From positions 3,207,001-3,271,000 of the forward strand of contig NZ_LT629735.1 of NCBI RefSeq assembly GCF_900104925.1: a stretch of DNA of 64,000 bases, in the 5' to 3' direction. Shown one piece after another: positions 15,201 through 22,002 of this stretch. Each line of letters opens with the position of its first letter. The stretch's first letter is position 1. Source of the DNA: Opitutus sp. GAS368 (GTDB taxonomy: Bacteria; Verrucomicrobiota; Verrucomicrobiia; Opitutales; Opitutaceae). The translations under genes and the position numbers were made by a program. The notes beneath the pieces were generated by a model that was not told the origin of the DNA, searched no databases, and saw only the letters and a list, made by a program, of their open reading frames with translations.

Positions 15201-18200
15201 CGGCAGCGTCATGGTCACAGCGAACGCGTCCGACAATGTCGGTGTCGCCGGGGTGCAGTTCAAGCTCGACGGCGCCAACCTCGGTGCCGAGCAAACGGTG
15301 GTCCCCTACAGCTTCTCGTGGGATTCCACGCTGTCGCTGAACGGCTCGCACACGCTGAGCGCGGTCGCGCGCGACGCGGCCGGCAACACCGCCACGGCGA
15401 CCACCGTAACCGTCCTGGTCAGCAACGCCGTCACGCCGCCGCCGGCCTCGACCGCCGACGTCGTGTGGGTGGACGACGCGTTGCCCGCCGGTGCGTGGGG
15501 CAGCAGCACCGGCGGCGATGCGTGGACCTGGGTGACCAGCAACCCCGCGCCATACTCCGGCTCGGTGGCCCACCAGAGCAACCTCGCCTCCGGCATCCAC
15601 GAACACTCGTTCAACGGTGCGACCGCCACGCTCGCCATCAACACCGGCGACGTGCTCTTCACCTACGTCTACCTCGATCCGGCCAATCTGCCGACCGAGC
15701 TCATGCTGAGCTTCAACGGCAACAGCTGGGAGCACCGCGCGTATTGGGGCGCCAACACGATCCTCTACGGCACCGATGGCACCGCCAGCCGCTATCGTGT
15801 CGGTAACCTGCCCGCGGCCGGCCAGTGGGTCCGTCTCGAGGTCCCCGCCAGCGTCCTCGGTCTGGAGGGTCAGACCCTCACCGGCATGAGCTTCTCGCTC
15901 GTCGGCGGCCGCGCCACCTGGGACAAGACCGGCAAGGGCGCCCCCGCGCCCGTGTCGCCCACCGTCACCGTGTCGCCGGCCACCGCCTCCGCCACCATCG
16001 GCGGCAGCAACGCCGTGCTGACGTTCGCACGCACCGGCGCGACCACCGCCGCGCTCACCGTCAACTATGTGCTCGGCGGCACCGCCGTGAAGTGGAACGA
16101 CTACCGCACCACCAACGGCGACATGCCCGTCGCCGTCACCATCCCGGCCGGCGCGGCGTCGGCGACCTGCACCATCGTGGCGGTCGCCAACTCGACCAAC
16201 GCCAACCCCGAGACCGCGAGCTTCACGCTCGCGGCCGACCCGACCTACACGGTCGGTTCCGCCAGCAGCGCGACGCTCACGCTTCTGGCTTCCGCGGCGA
16301 CGCCGACACCCACGCCCACACCGACACCGACGCCGACACCGACGCCGACGCCCACGCCTACTCCGTCCGGCTCGTATAATGTGGCCACCATCCCGGCGTC
16401 GAATCCGACCGACTACCTCGCGCTGGAGCAGCCGCTCGTCGGCGACAACGCGCTGCGCATCGCTTCGCCCTCCGTGCTCGAGCTGCAACGCATCAACACC
16501 AAGTTGTCCACCGCGACCACGGTCGACTGCTGGGACTTCGTCAGCAGCACCAGCACGCTCACCGCGCCGGCCGCGGGCAAGTTCACCGTCACCGTCAACG
16601 GCTCGCCGGTTACGGTGACGGGCGTCGGCTTCAAGCGTCGTCCGCTCTACGCGCCGCTCGCGACCTACATGCTGCGGATCGAGAGCGATCTCTACCTCAC
16701 GCTCGCCACCCCGGTGCCCAGCGGCGCCCAGGTGGTCGTGACCAATCCCGACGCCTCCCTGTGGCCGGCCACGATGACGTTCGCCGCGACGGCGCACCCG
16801 CTGCGCTACAGCCCGGCGATCCATGTCAACCAGGAGGGCTACATGCCCGCCTACGCGAAGAAGGCCGAAGTCGGCTACTACCTCGGCAGCCTCGGCGAGA
16901 TGGCCATCCCGGCCTCCGCCGGCTTCCAGGTGGTCGATGCGTCCTCGGGCGCGGTCGTGTTCACGGGCTCGCTGGTCGCGCACCCCGACACCGGCTGGAC
17001 TTACTCGCCGACCCCGTATCAACAGGTTTACGAAGCCGACTTCAGCGCGTTCACCACGCCCGGCCGCTACTACCTGACCGTGCCCGGCCTGGGCGCCTCG
17101 GTGCCGTTCAAGATCAATGAGGGCATCGCCATGGCCTGGGCCCGCGCCTACGCGCTCGGCCTCTACCACCAGCGCTGCGGCACGACGAACGCCATGCCGT
17201 TCACGCGCTTCGTCCACGATGCCTGCCACACCGGGCCGGCCAGCGTGCCTTCACCTGCGGCGAACTTCCCGTTCACCTGGACGACGGTCGCGAGCTATGC
17301 GAACAACATTAACACGAACAACCCGACGCAGATCGCGCCCGCGCTCACCAGCGAGTCCGCGCAGCTCTACCCGTTCGTGAACCAGGGGACGCTCGACGTC
17401 TCCGGCGGCCACCATGACGCCGGCGACTACAGCAAATACACGATCAACAGCGCCTCGCTCATCCACGAGCTGATGTTCGCCGTCGATTCGATCCCCGGCA
17501 TCTCCGACCTCGACAACCTCGGCACGCCCGAGAGCGGCGACGGCATCAGCGACGTCATGCAGGAGGCGAAGTGGGAGGCCGACTTCCTCGCCAAGATGCA
17601 GGACGCCGACGGCGGCTTCTACTTCCTGGTCTACCCGATGAACCGGGAATACGAGAGCAACGTGCTCCCCGACAAGGGCGACCCGCAGGTGGTCTGGCCG
17701 AAGAACACCGCCGCCTCGGCCGCCGCCACCGCGGCGCTCGCCGAGATCGCCTCCTCGCCGAAGTTCAAGGCCGCCTATCCGACCGCCGCCGCGAACTACC
17801 TCGCCAAGGCGAAGCTCGGCTGGACGTTCCTCACCAACGCCATCGCCAAATACGGCAAGGCCGGCGCCTACCAGAAGATCACGCACTACGGCGACGACTT
17901 CACGCACGACGACGAACTCGCCTGGGCGGCCACCGCGATGTTTGTCGCGACGGGGGACCAGACGATCCATGCCACGCTCAAGTCCTGGTATGATCCGGCC
18001 AATCCCGCCACCTGGCGCTGGGGCTGGTGGCACTGCTACATGAGCTGGGGCAACGCCGTCCGCTCCTACGCCTTCGCGGCCACCAGCGGCCGCCTCCCGG
18101 CAAGCGCGCTCGACGCCACCTTCCTGGCCAAGTGCCAGGCGGAAATCCTGGCGGCCGGCGACGACGGTGTCACCTGGGCGCAGCAAAGCGCCTACGGCAC

Positions 18201-19293
18201 CAGCTTCCCGACCGACACGAAGCACGTGAACAGCGCGGGCTGGTATTTCTCCGGCACGCAGGCGTTCGACATGGCCGTGGCGAACCAGGTCACCGCCAAG
18301 CCCGCGTATCTGGACGCGATCCTCCGCAACCTCAACTACGAGGCCGGCACCAATCCGATCAACCAGTCCTACGTCACCGGCCTCGGCCTGAAGCGCCAGC
18401 ACGAGATCGTGCACCAATACGCGCAGAACGACCGCCGCGATCTGCCGCCCTCGGGCATTCCGCTGGGCAACATCCAGACCGGCCCGGTCTACACCGCGAC
18501 CTACGGCACCACGCTGGCGTCGCTCGTGTTCCCGGCCGATTCCGCCGGCACCGCGCCCTATCCGTTCTACGACCGCTGGAGCGACACGTTCAACGTCACG
18601 ACCGAGTTCGTGCACCTCGACACCGCGCGCAGCCTGATCGCCTACGCCTCCGTCGGCGCGCAGACCTCGCTCAAGACCCAGGCGTGGAAGCCGGTCGCCG
18701 CGACCATCACCGGCCTGACGGCCACGCTCCTCGCCGGCACGCCGGTCACCGCGACGCTCACGCCTCCGGCGGGCATCGACCTCACGGGCGCGACCATCGT
18801 GTGGGAAGCAGCCAGCCAACCGGCCCACTACGGCACGTCCTTCACCTTCACTCCCTCGGCCTATGGCCAGCAGTGGGTGGAGGCGGAGGCCACCCTGGCC
18901 GACGGTCGTCGCGTGTTCGCAGTCCAGAACTTCTTTACGGACAACGGACTGTCCAACGTCACGGTCGTCGCCACCAGCGCCACGATGAGCATCTCGAATC
19001 CGTCCATCACCGCCGCGTTCACGTTCACCCGCAGCGGGAGCACGAGCCAGGCGCTCACCGTGAACTACTCGCTCACCGGCTCCGCCGTTAAATGGAACGA
19101 CTACCGCACACCGGCGGGCGACATGCCGGTCTCCATCACAATTCCCGCCGGCGCGACCTCGGCCACCCTGACCATTGTCGCCGTGGCCAACACAACCGGC
19201 GCGAACCCAGAGACCGTGGTGGTGACCGTAACGCCCGACACGACCTACAACGCCGGGTCGCCGGCCTTCGCCACCGCCACGATCACAAACTGA
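12226..19293 (+). CDS. Giant multidomain GH9 cellulase (2355 residues)
   Basis: A secreted endoglucanase with a signal peptide ending ARA-VEATW (about 23). The order is: fibronectin-III-like domain (25-120); gingipain/C25-like domain (about 126-502, ending MGDPTLRLHVV) with altered catalytic positions; second FN3 (505-598); Ig-like repeat (about 604-699); a module with VWVDDALPAGA and HRAYWG (703-865); two near-identical Ig-like repeats (875-1065); a second copy of that module (1078-1238); Calx-beta-like domain (1245-1355); Thr-Pro linker (1358-1381); cellulase N-terminal Ig domain (1527-1630); GH9 catalytic domain (about 1635-2145); C-terminal Ig and Calx-beta domains. GH9 residues are D1731/D1734 in DAGDYSKY and E2127 in TTEFVHLD. 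Unlike the second cellulase it has no CTERM tail. A strong terminator follows. Confidence 0.93.
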   Translation: MKSLIRTLLAATVLGFLAQAARAVEATWNYAVQVSAAVQASPAKITLTWPQDTTATPTSYTVYRKAPGATSWGSGTVLAGTVLTYADTSVAVGTVYEYQIVKNAGTYSGYGYIQAGINVPLVENRGKVVLIVDNTYAANLAAELTRLQQDLAGDGWTVLRHDVSRTATVPSVKALIQADYTADPANVKAVFLFGHVPVPYSGQLNPDGHPDHVGAWPADVYYGNMSGTWTDSTVNFTQTVNTDPVDAARLTNLPGDGKFDQTTIPGTVELQVGRVDLANMPGRTTWGGPATFLSEQELLRQYLGKDHNYRAGLMPVQRRAIVGDYFGIRSGEAFSSSAYGAATAFFGANNITNLNTQYNDQQGVWVPALAAGNYLFAYGCGAGSYLTIAGLGNFDVNHNTNTVEVVTNNVHGVFNLVFGSWHGDWDHEDDVMRSLLCTTTNGLTAAWSGRPHWFMHPMGLGETVGYTARLTQNNTGLYQNQINSSANLIHVALMGDPTLRLHVVAPPGTLSGTLAGSSAALAWTPSPDTVLGYHVYRATSATGPFTRLTSSPVTGTTFTDPSAPSGATYMVRAVKLETSSSGTYNNASQGVFWTVGGASVPVSDTTPPTVSLAAPLAGATVSGTAVAVSANAADNVGVVGVQFKLDGNNLGSEVLAAPFSVTWNSTLAANGPHTLSAVARDLAGNTATATTVNVNVSNTGTSTTFVWVDDALPAGASGSGTGGDTWTWVSSNPTPFSGTKAHQTNIASGLHEHSFNWASATMPVATGDKLFAYIYLDPANLPSEIMISWQGNNWEHRAYWGSNLITYGTNNTASRFYVGALPAAGQWVRLEVPASSVGLEGQTITGMSFSLYNGRATWDYIGKVSGSGSTPPVTDTTPPTVSVSAPANGATVSGGSVVVTANASDNVGVAGVQFKLDGANLGAEVTAAPYSFSWDSTLSANGVHTLSAVARDAAGNTATATNVTVTVSNVVIDTTPPTVSITAPANGATVTGGSVMVTANASDNVGVAGVQFKLDGANLGAEQTVVPYSFSWDSTLSLNGSHTLSAVARDAAGNTATATTVTVLVSNAVTPPPASTADVVWVDDALPAGAWGSSTGGDAWTWVTSNPAPYSGSVAHQSNLASGIHEHSFNGATATLAINTGDVLFTYVYLDPANLPTELMLSFNGNSWEHRAYWGANTILYGTDGTASRYRVGNLPAAGQWVRLEVPASVLGLEGQTLTGMSFSLVGGRATWDKTGKGAPAPVSPTVTVSPATASATIGGSNAVLTFARTGATTAALTVNYVLGGTAVKWNDYRTTNGDMPVAVTIPAGAASATCTIVAVANSTNANPETASFTLAADPTYTVGSASSATLTLLASAATPTPTPTPTPTPTPTPTPTPTPSGSYNVATIPASNPTDYLALEQPLVGDNALRIASPSVLELQRINTKLSTATTVDCWDFVSSTSTLTAPAAGKFTVTVNGSPVTVTGVGFKRRPLYAPLATYMLRIESDLYLTLATPVPSGAQVVVTNPDASLWPATMTFAATAHPLRYSPAIHVNQEGYMPAYAKKAEVGYYLGSLGEMAIPASAGFQVVDASSGAVVFTGSLVAHPDTGWTYSPTPYQQVYEADFSAFTTPGRYYLTVPGLGASVPFKINEGIAMAWARAYALGLYHQRCGTTNAMPFTRFVHDACHTGPASVPSPAANFPFTWTTVASYANNINTNNPTQIAPALTSESAQLYPFVNQGTLDVSGGHHDAGDYSKYTINSASLIHELMFAVDSIPGISDLDNLGTPESGDGISDVMQEAKWEADFLAKMQDADGGFYFLVYPMNREYESNVLPDKGDPQVVWPKNTAASAAATAALAEIASSPKFKAAYPTAAANYLAKAKLGWTFLTNAIAKYGKAGAYQKITHYGDDFTHDDELAWAATAMFVATGDQTIHATLKSWYDPANPATWRWGWWHCYMSWGNAVRSYAFAATSGRLPASALDATFLAKCQAEILAAGDDGVTWAQQSAYGTSFPTDTKHVNSAGWYFSGTQAFDMAVANQVTAKPAYLDAILRNLNYEAGTNPINQSYVTGLGLKRQHEIVHQYAQNDRRDLPPSGIPLGNIQTGPVYTATYGTTLASLVFPADSAGTAPYPFYDRWSDTFNVTTEFVHLDTARSLIAYASVGAQTSLKTQAWKPVAATITGLTATLLAGTPVTATLTPPAGIDLTGATIVWEAASQPAHYGTSFTFTPSAYGQQWVEAEATLADGRRVFAVQNFFTDNGLSNVTVVATSATMSISNPSITAAFTFTRSGSTSQALTVNYSLTGSAVKWNDYRTPAGDMPVSITIPAGATSATLTIVAVANTTGANPETVVVTVTPDTTYNAGSPAFATATITN

Positions 19294-19342
19294 CGGCGTT
19301 TTAATCAGGTTCCACCGAGGCGTCGATCGCGCCTCCGTCCCG

Positions 19343-19378
19343 GGGCGGTGTCACGAAAGTGACACCGCCCTTTTTTTT
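19343..19378 (+). terminator. Strong intrinsic terminator after the giant cellulase gene
   Basis: GGGCGGTGTCAC (19343-19354), a GAAA tetraloop, the perfect complement (19359-19370) and eight T residues (19371-19378). It lies 50 bp after the stop codon. This is a textbook rho-independent terminator. Confidence 0.93.
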
Positions 19379-19635
19379 GCTTCTGGCCGCCCGGGGCCCG
19401 GTATTCACCTTCGACGACAACGGTTGGCCAAGGGGGCGGCGGGTTTTCTCCCGCCCGGGCCGGATGGACTTGGGCAAGGCCCGGCGGGAATTTCAGGCGG
19501 ACACCCAGCCGCTCCGCCGGCACGGTTGACAGGCTGAAGGGTCGGTGAGCGGTGCGGCGAACCCGCCACCTCAGATGCAAACCAAGCTGCAGCCGACCGC
19601 CGTGTTGGTTGGAACCGCACGGCGAAACCAACGCA
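19379..19635. other. Intergenic stretch before the NRPS remnant
   Basis: Together with the terminator region this leaves about 340 bp without a supported gene. GC-rich hairpin-prone sequence is present (for example around 19390-19460), but no promoter pair or coding frame could be supported. Confidence 0.35.
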
Positions 19636-20268
19636 ATGTGCGAAGACGTGGTGCGCCGCGGCATGCTCCATGAAATTTTCGAGGCCAGTGCCGATGCGAG
19701 CCCCGACGCCGTCGTGGTGATTTGCGGCCGCGAGGAAACCACCTACGGCGAACCGGAGGCGCAGGCCAACCGGATGGCGCGCCATCTGCGCCGGTGCGGC
19801 GTGCGACGCGGGGCGCGCGTGGGCCTGCTGCTGCCGCGGTCAGCAGGGGCTTACGCGGCGCTGCTCGGGATCCTCAAGGCCGGCGCGGCCTATGTGCACA
19901 CGACGGGCTTTCTCGAGTGGGACCTGGTCGAGATCGACGACGACGTGGCGCTCAACGAGGACTGCATCTTGCAAACCCACCTCTTCGAGGACCGCGTCCT
20001 GAAAGCCGCTCGGCTGCGGATCGGGGATGGTTGTGAACTGGGCGCCTGCTCCGTCGTGCTCTACGACTCGGAAATGGAGGATGGGTCGCGGCTGGATGCG
20101 CTTTCACTGCTCATGAAGGGCGAGCGGCTCCCGTCCGGCACCGCGTGGGTGGGCAGCCCGGCGTCCCGCCATCAGGCCCGGGACAACGGATCGGGCCTGG
20201 GCAGGGAAAGTCCCATCGCTGGAGTTGGCGGGCCGCTCCTACAGGGAGATGCTCGCAAGGTGGGGTAA
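19636..20268 (+). pseudogene. Internally deleted Pls/PosA-type non-ribosomal peptide synthetase remnant
   Basis: The frame encodes 210 residues and joins two distant pieces of one known architecture. The first part (about 19663-19896) is the start of an adenylation domain: MLHEIFEASADASPDAVVV, a Tyr/Asn motif region, and LLGILKAGAAYV, which is the A2 core. Immediately after AAYV it changes to GFLEWDLVEIDDDVALNE, then LQTHLFEDRVLK, VVLYDSEMEDGSRL and ALSLLMKGE. That is the hexapeptide-rich C-terminal region of Pls/PosA synthetases. The rest of the A domain, the carrier domain and the membrane helices are missing, so about a thousand codons appear to be deleted in frame near 19897. The last residues are degenerate. 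It cannot be an active synthetase. The start is uncertain (19636 or 19663). Confidence 0.75.
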
Positions 20269-20361
20269 ACACCCACTGCCGGCCCGCCGCGCCTGCGGCT
20301 AGCATGCGGCGCCTGTTAGCTAGAGTAGAGAGTAGAGAATAGAGAAGAACATGTGTGTAGG

Positions 20362-20389
20362 AACGGCGCCGGCACGAGCCGGCGCCGTT
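20362..20389 (+). terminator. Perfect 12-bp hairpin, possible terminator
   Basis: AACGGCGCCGGC (20362-20373), an ACGA loop, and the exact complement (20378-20389), followed by only a short TTCATT. It lies after the NRPS remnant and about 80 bp before the next start. The weak T-tract leaves open whether it ends upstream transcription or is a leader structure of the next mRNA. Confidence 0.5.
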
Positions 20390-20469
20390 TCATTCCCAAC
20401 CGGGACAATCCCGGTCCCGGGCCGGCCCGACGACCCGGATCAGTCCAACAACCCAACAGGAGCATGAAC

Positions 20470-20937
20470 ATGACCATGAAGCACCCGATCCGCGCGGCCG
20501 TGATTTCCGCCGTGCTGCTCACCGCCACGGCGTCCGGCATGGCGCAACTCGGCCTGGCCGTCACGGCCGGCGCCCGCCAGCCGGTCTCATCCTCGCTGAT
20601 CGTGGCCTCCGCCACCGAGGCCATCCGCACCTGCGCCTATGAGGCACGCAACCAGATGGTCTTCGACCTCGAGGCGAGGCTCAAGGCCACGAACGAGGCC
20701 ATGGGCGGCCTGTCCGGCGGGGTCCGGTCCCTGCCGCAGGCGCAGCAGGAGCATTTCGAGAGCACGATCCAGGAGATGAAAAGCCAGGAGCGCGCGTTGC
20801 GGCTCGGCATGCAGGCGGCCGGGCAGGCGACCGAGAAAACGTGGCCGCAGGTGCGGGCGGCGCTGGCCTTCAGCTATATCGATTACATCAGCGTGGTGAC
20901 GCGGGCGGAGGGCATAGTCACCGGGCGGGACGGCTGA
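20470..20937 (+). CDS. Secreted alpha-helical protein of unknown function
   Basis: A 155-residue protein with a signal peptide (MTMKHPIRAAVISAVLLTATASGMA). The mature part is Ala/Glu/Gln-rich, probably helical (EARNQMVFDLEARLKATNEAM; EHFESTIQEMKSQERALRLGMQ), with one Cys near residue 57 and no recognised motif. AGGAG at 20458-20462 is 7 nt from this ATG, so it was preferred over ATGs at 20464 and 20476. The gene stands alone between the NRPS remnant and a repeat-rich region. Family and role are unknown. Confidence 0.7.
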   Translation: MTMKHPIRAAVISAVLLTATASGMAQLGLAVTAGARQPVSSSLIVASATEAIRTCAYEARNQMVFDLEARLKATNEAMGGLSGGVRSLPQAQQEHFESTIQEMKSQERALRLGMQAAGQATEKTWPQVRAALAFSYIDYISVVTRAEGIVTGRDG

Positions 20938-20980
20938 GCCGCCCGCCCCCCGCTACAGCGCTACAGCAGTTTAAGTTTAA

Positions 20981-21113
20981 ATACCAATCGCCTCAAGCTA
21001 CTACACTCTACACCAAGGTCGCCAAGACCGCGAAGCAGATCCTGCGTTGGGAAATATCTCTGCGTTCTTTGCGGCCTTCGTGTAAAAGCTTTGGGTGTTT
21101 GGTATAAGTAATA
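20981..21113. repeat. Composite degenerate inverted repeat
   Basis: Inner arms ACACCAAGGTCGCCAAGACC (from about 21010) and the complement of CTTTGCGGCCTTCGTGT (to about 21084) agree at roughly 20 of 26 positions. Outer arms near 20981 (ATACCAATCGCC) and 21095-21106 (GGTGTTTGGTAT) also pair partially. The arms are built from short spaced units, as in the elements at 1931-2027 and 2483-2932. Confidence 0.6.
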
Positions 21114-21123
21114 GCATGGCCGC

Positions 21124-21160
21124 AAAAAAAAGCAGGGCGGAGCGGCCCGCTCCGCCCTGC
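21124..21160 (-). terminator. Intrinsic terminator of the stressosome/two-component operon
   Basis: A perfect 13-bp stem (GCAGGGCGGAGCG, GCC loop, complement; 21132-21160) is followed on the minus strand by eight T residues (A8 on plus, 21124-21131). It lies 136 bp downstream of the response-regulator stop codon and reads in its direction. Confidence 0.85.
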
Positions 21161-21188
21161 GTGGGTCAACCCGGTCTCGGCGCACCAG

Positions 21189-21207
21189 CCTTCGCCAAGG
21201 CTACGGC
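21189..21207 (-). repeat. Intergenic copy of the GCCGTAGCCTTGGCGAAGG repeat
   Basis: The minus strand reads GCCGTAGCCTTGGCGAAGG, identical over 19 bp to 42853-42871 inside gspG and with one difference to the matching part of gspH. Here it lies in non-coding DNA, which shows it is a dispersed repeat and not a pseudopilin-specific coding sequence. Confidence 0.75.
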
Positions 21208-21295
21208 CGGCGGGCCGGGCCGGCGACGAGGGCGCAGCCTCGGCGGTGCGCCCTGCCACAGGAACTGCGATGGCTGCACTTCAGCTTGATCCGCT

Positions 21296-21973
21296 CTAGG
21301 CGGGCCCGAGCGCCGGCTTGGACTCGATGAGCCCCTTCGCGATGGCGTAGCGGGTGAGGCCGGCGATGTCGTGGATGTTCAGCCGGTTCATCACCTGCTG
21401 GCGGTGCTTCTCGACCGTCTTGATGCTGATGCACAGCTCGGCGGCGATCTGCTTGTTCGTCTTGCCCTCGGCGATGAGCTGCAGGACCTCGCACTCGCGC
21501 GAAGTGAGCGATTCGCCGGCTTTGCGGATCGGCTGGCCGCTCATGAAGGCCTGGCGGTAATGGTCGAGCATGCGCCGGGAGATGGCCGGGCTGAAGTAGG
21601 CGTTGCCCTGCTTCGCCTCCCGGATGGCCTTGAGCAGGTCGGTGGCGGCGGTCTGCTTGAGCAGGTAACCGATGGCCCCGGCGTCGGTCAGCTGCTCGAC
21701 ATATTCGTCGTCGCTGTAGGAGGAGAGCATGATGACCCGGGTGGAGGGCACCTCGCGGGTGATCTGGCGCGTGGCCTCCAGGCCGTTGAGCAGCGGCATG
21801 GCGATGTCCATGACGACGACATCGGGCAGGAATTTCTGGACCAGCTGCACGGCCTGCCGGCCGTTGTCCGCCTCGCCGACGACCTCCATGTCGGGTTCGG
21901 CGGCCAGCAGGGCGCGCAGGCCCTGACGCAAGACGGTGTGATCATCGGCGAGCAATACGGTGGTTTTTTGCAT
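21296..21973 (-). CDS. NarL/LuxR-type response regulator
   Basis: A 225-residue two-component response regulator. The receiver domain has the acidic pocket LLADDH, the phospho-acceptor in VVVMDIAMPLLNG (about D55), the switch residues in MLSSYSDD, and LLKQ with the conserved Lys. A LuxR-type helix-turn-helix follows (LTSRECEVLQLIAEGKTNKQIAAELCISIKTVEKHRQQVMNRL, about 153-195). It would be phosphorylated by the PAS histidine kinase encoded just upstream and then bind promoters. It is the last gene of a six-gene minus-strand run beginning with rsbR, so its probable role is to turn stressosome or PAS signals into transcription. The start at 21973 follows conservation; an upstream ATG at 22006 would overlap the kinase gene end. 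Confidence 0.93.
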   Translation of the reverse strand: MQKTTVLLADDHTVLRQGLRALLAAEPDMEVVGEADNGRQAVQLVQKFLPDVVVMDIAMPLLNGLEATRQITREVPSTRVIMLSSYSDDEYVEQLTDAGAIGYLLKQTAATDLLKAIREAKQGNAYFSPAISRRMLDHYRQAFMSGQPIRKAGESLTSRECEVLQLIAEGKTNKQIAAELCISIKTVEKHRQQVMNRLNIHDIAGLTRYAIAKGLIESKPALGPA

Positions 21974-22002
21974 GGGAGTGGCTGGGTTGAAGGTTGACCG
22001 GG

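Larger units (their letters stand above)
20938..21295. other. Repeat-rich intergenic region between convergent transcripts
   Basis: The 358 bp contain no supported gene. They hold a composite degenerate inverted repeat (20981-21113), a minus-strand terminator (21124-21160) and a copy of the GCCGTAGCCTTGGCGAAGG repeat (21189-21207), followed by further G/C-rich hairpin DNA. Confidence 0.7.

Noticed and set aside
16297-16370. Short tandem repeat ACGCCGACACC-type array
   Set aside because: It is the in-frame Thr-Pro linker of the cellulase, not a CRISPR or regulatory array.
12232-17229. A 1665-residue open frame on the minus strand under the giant cellulase gene
   Set aside because: The composition (Arg, Gly, Val, Ala and His-rich, no motifs) is what the antisense frame of high-GC codon usage gives. 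The plus strand has clear domains and active-site motifs.
20362-20389. Riboswitch candidate before the secreted helical protein gene
   Set aside because: Only a single simple hairpin is present, without conserved loop or multi-stem structure.
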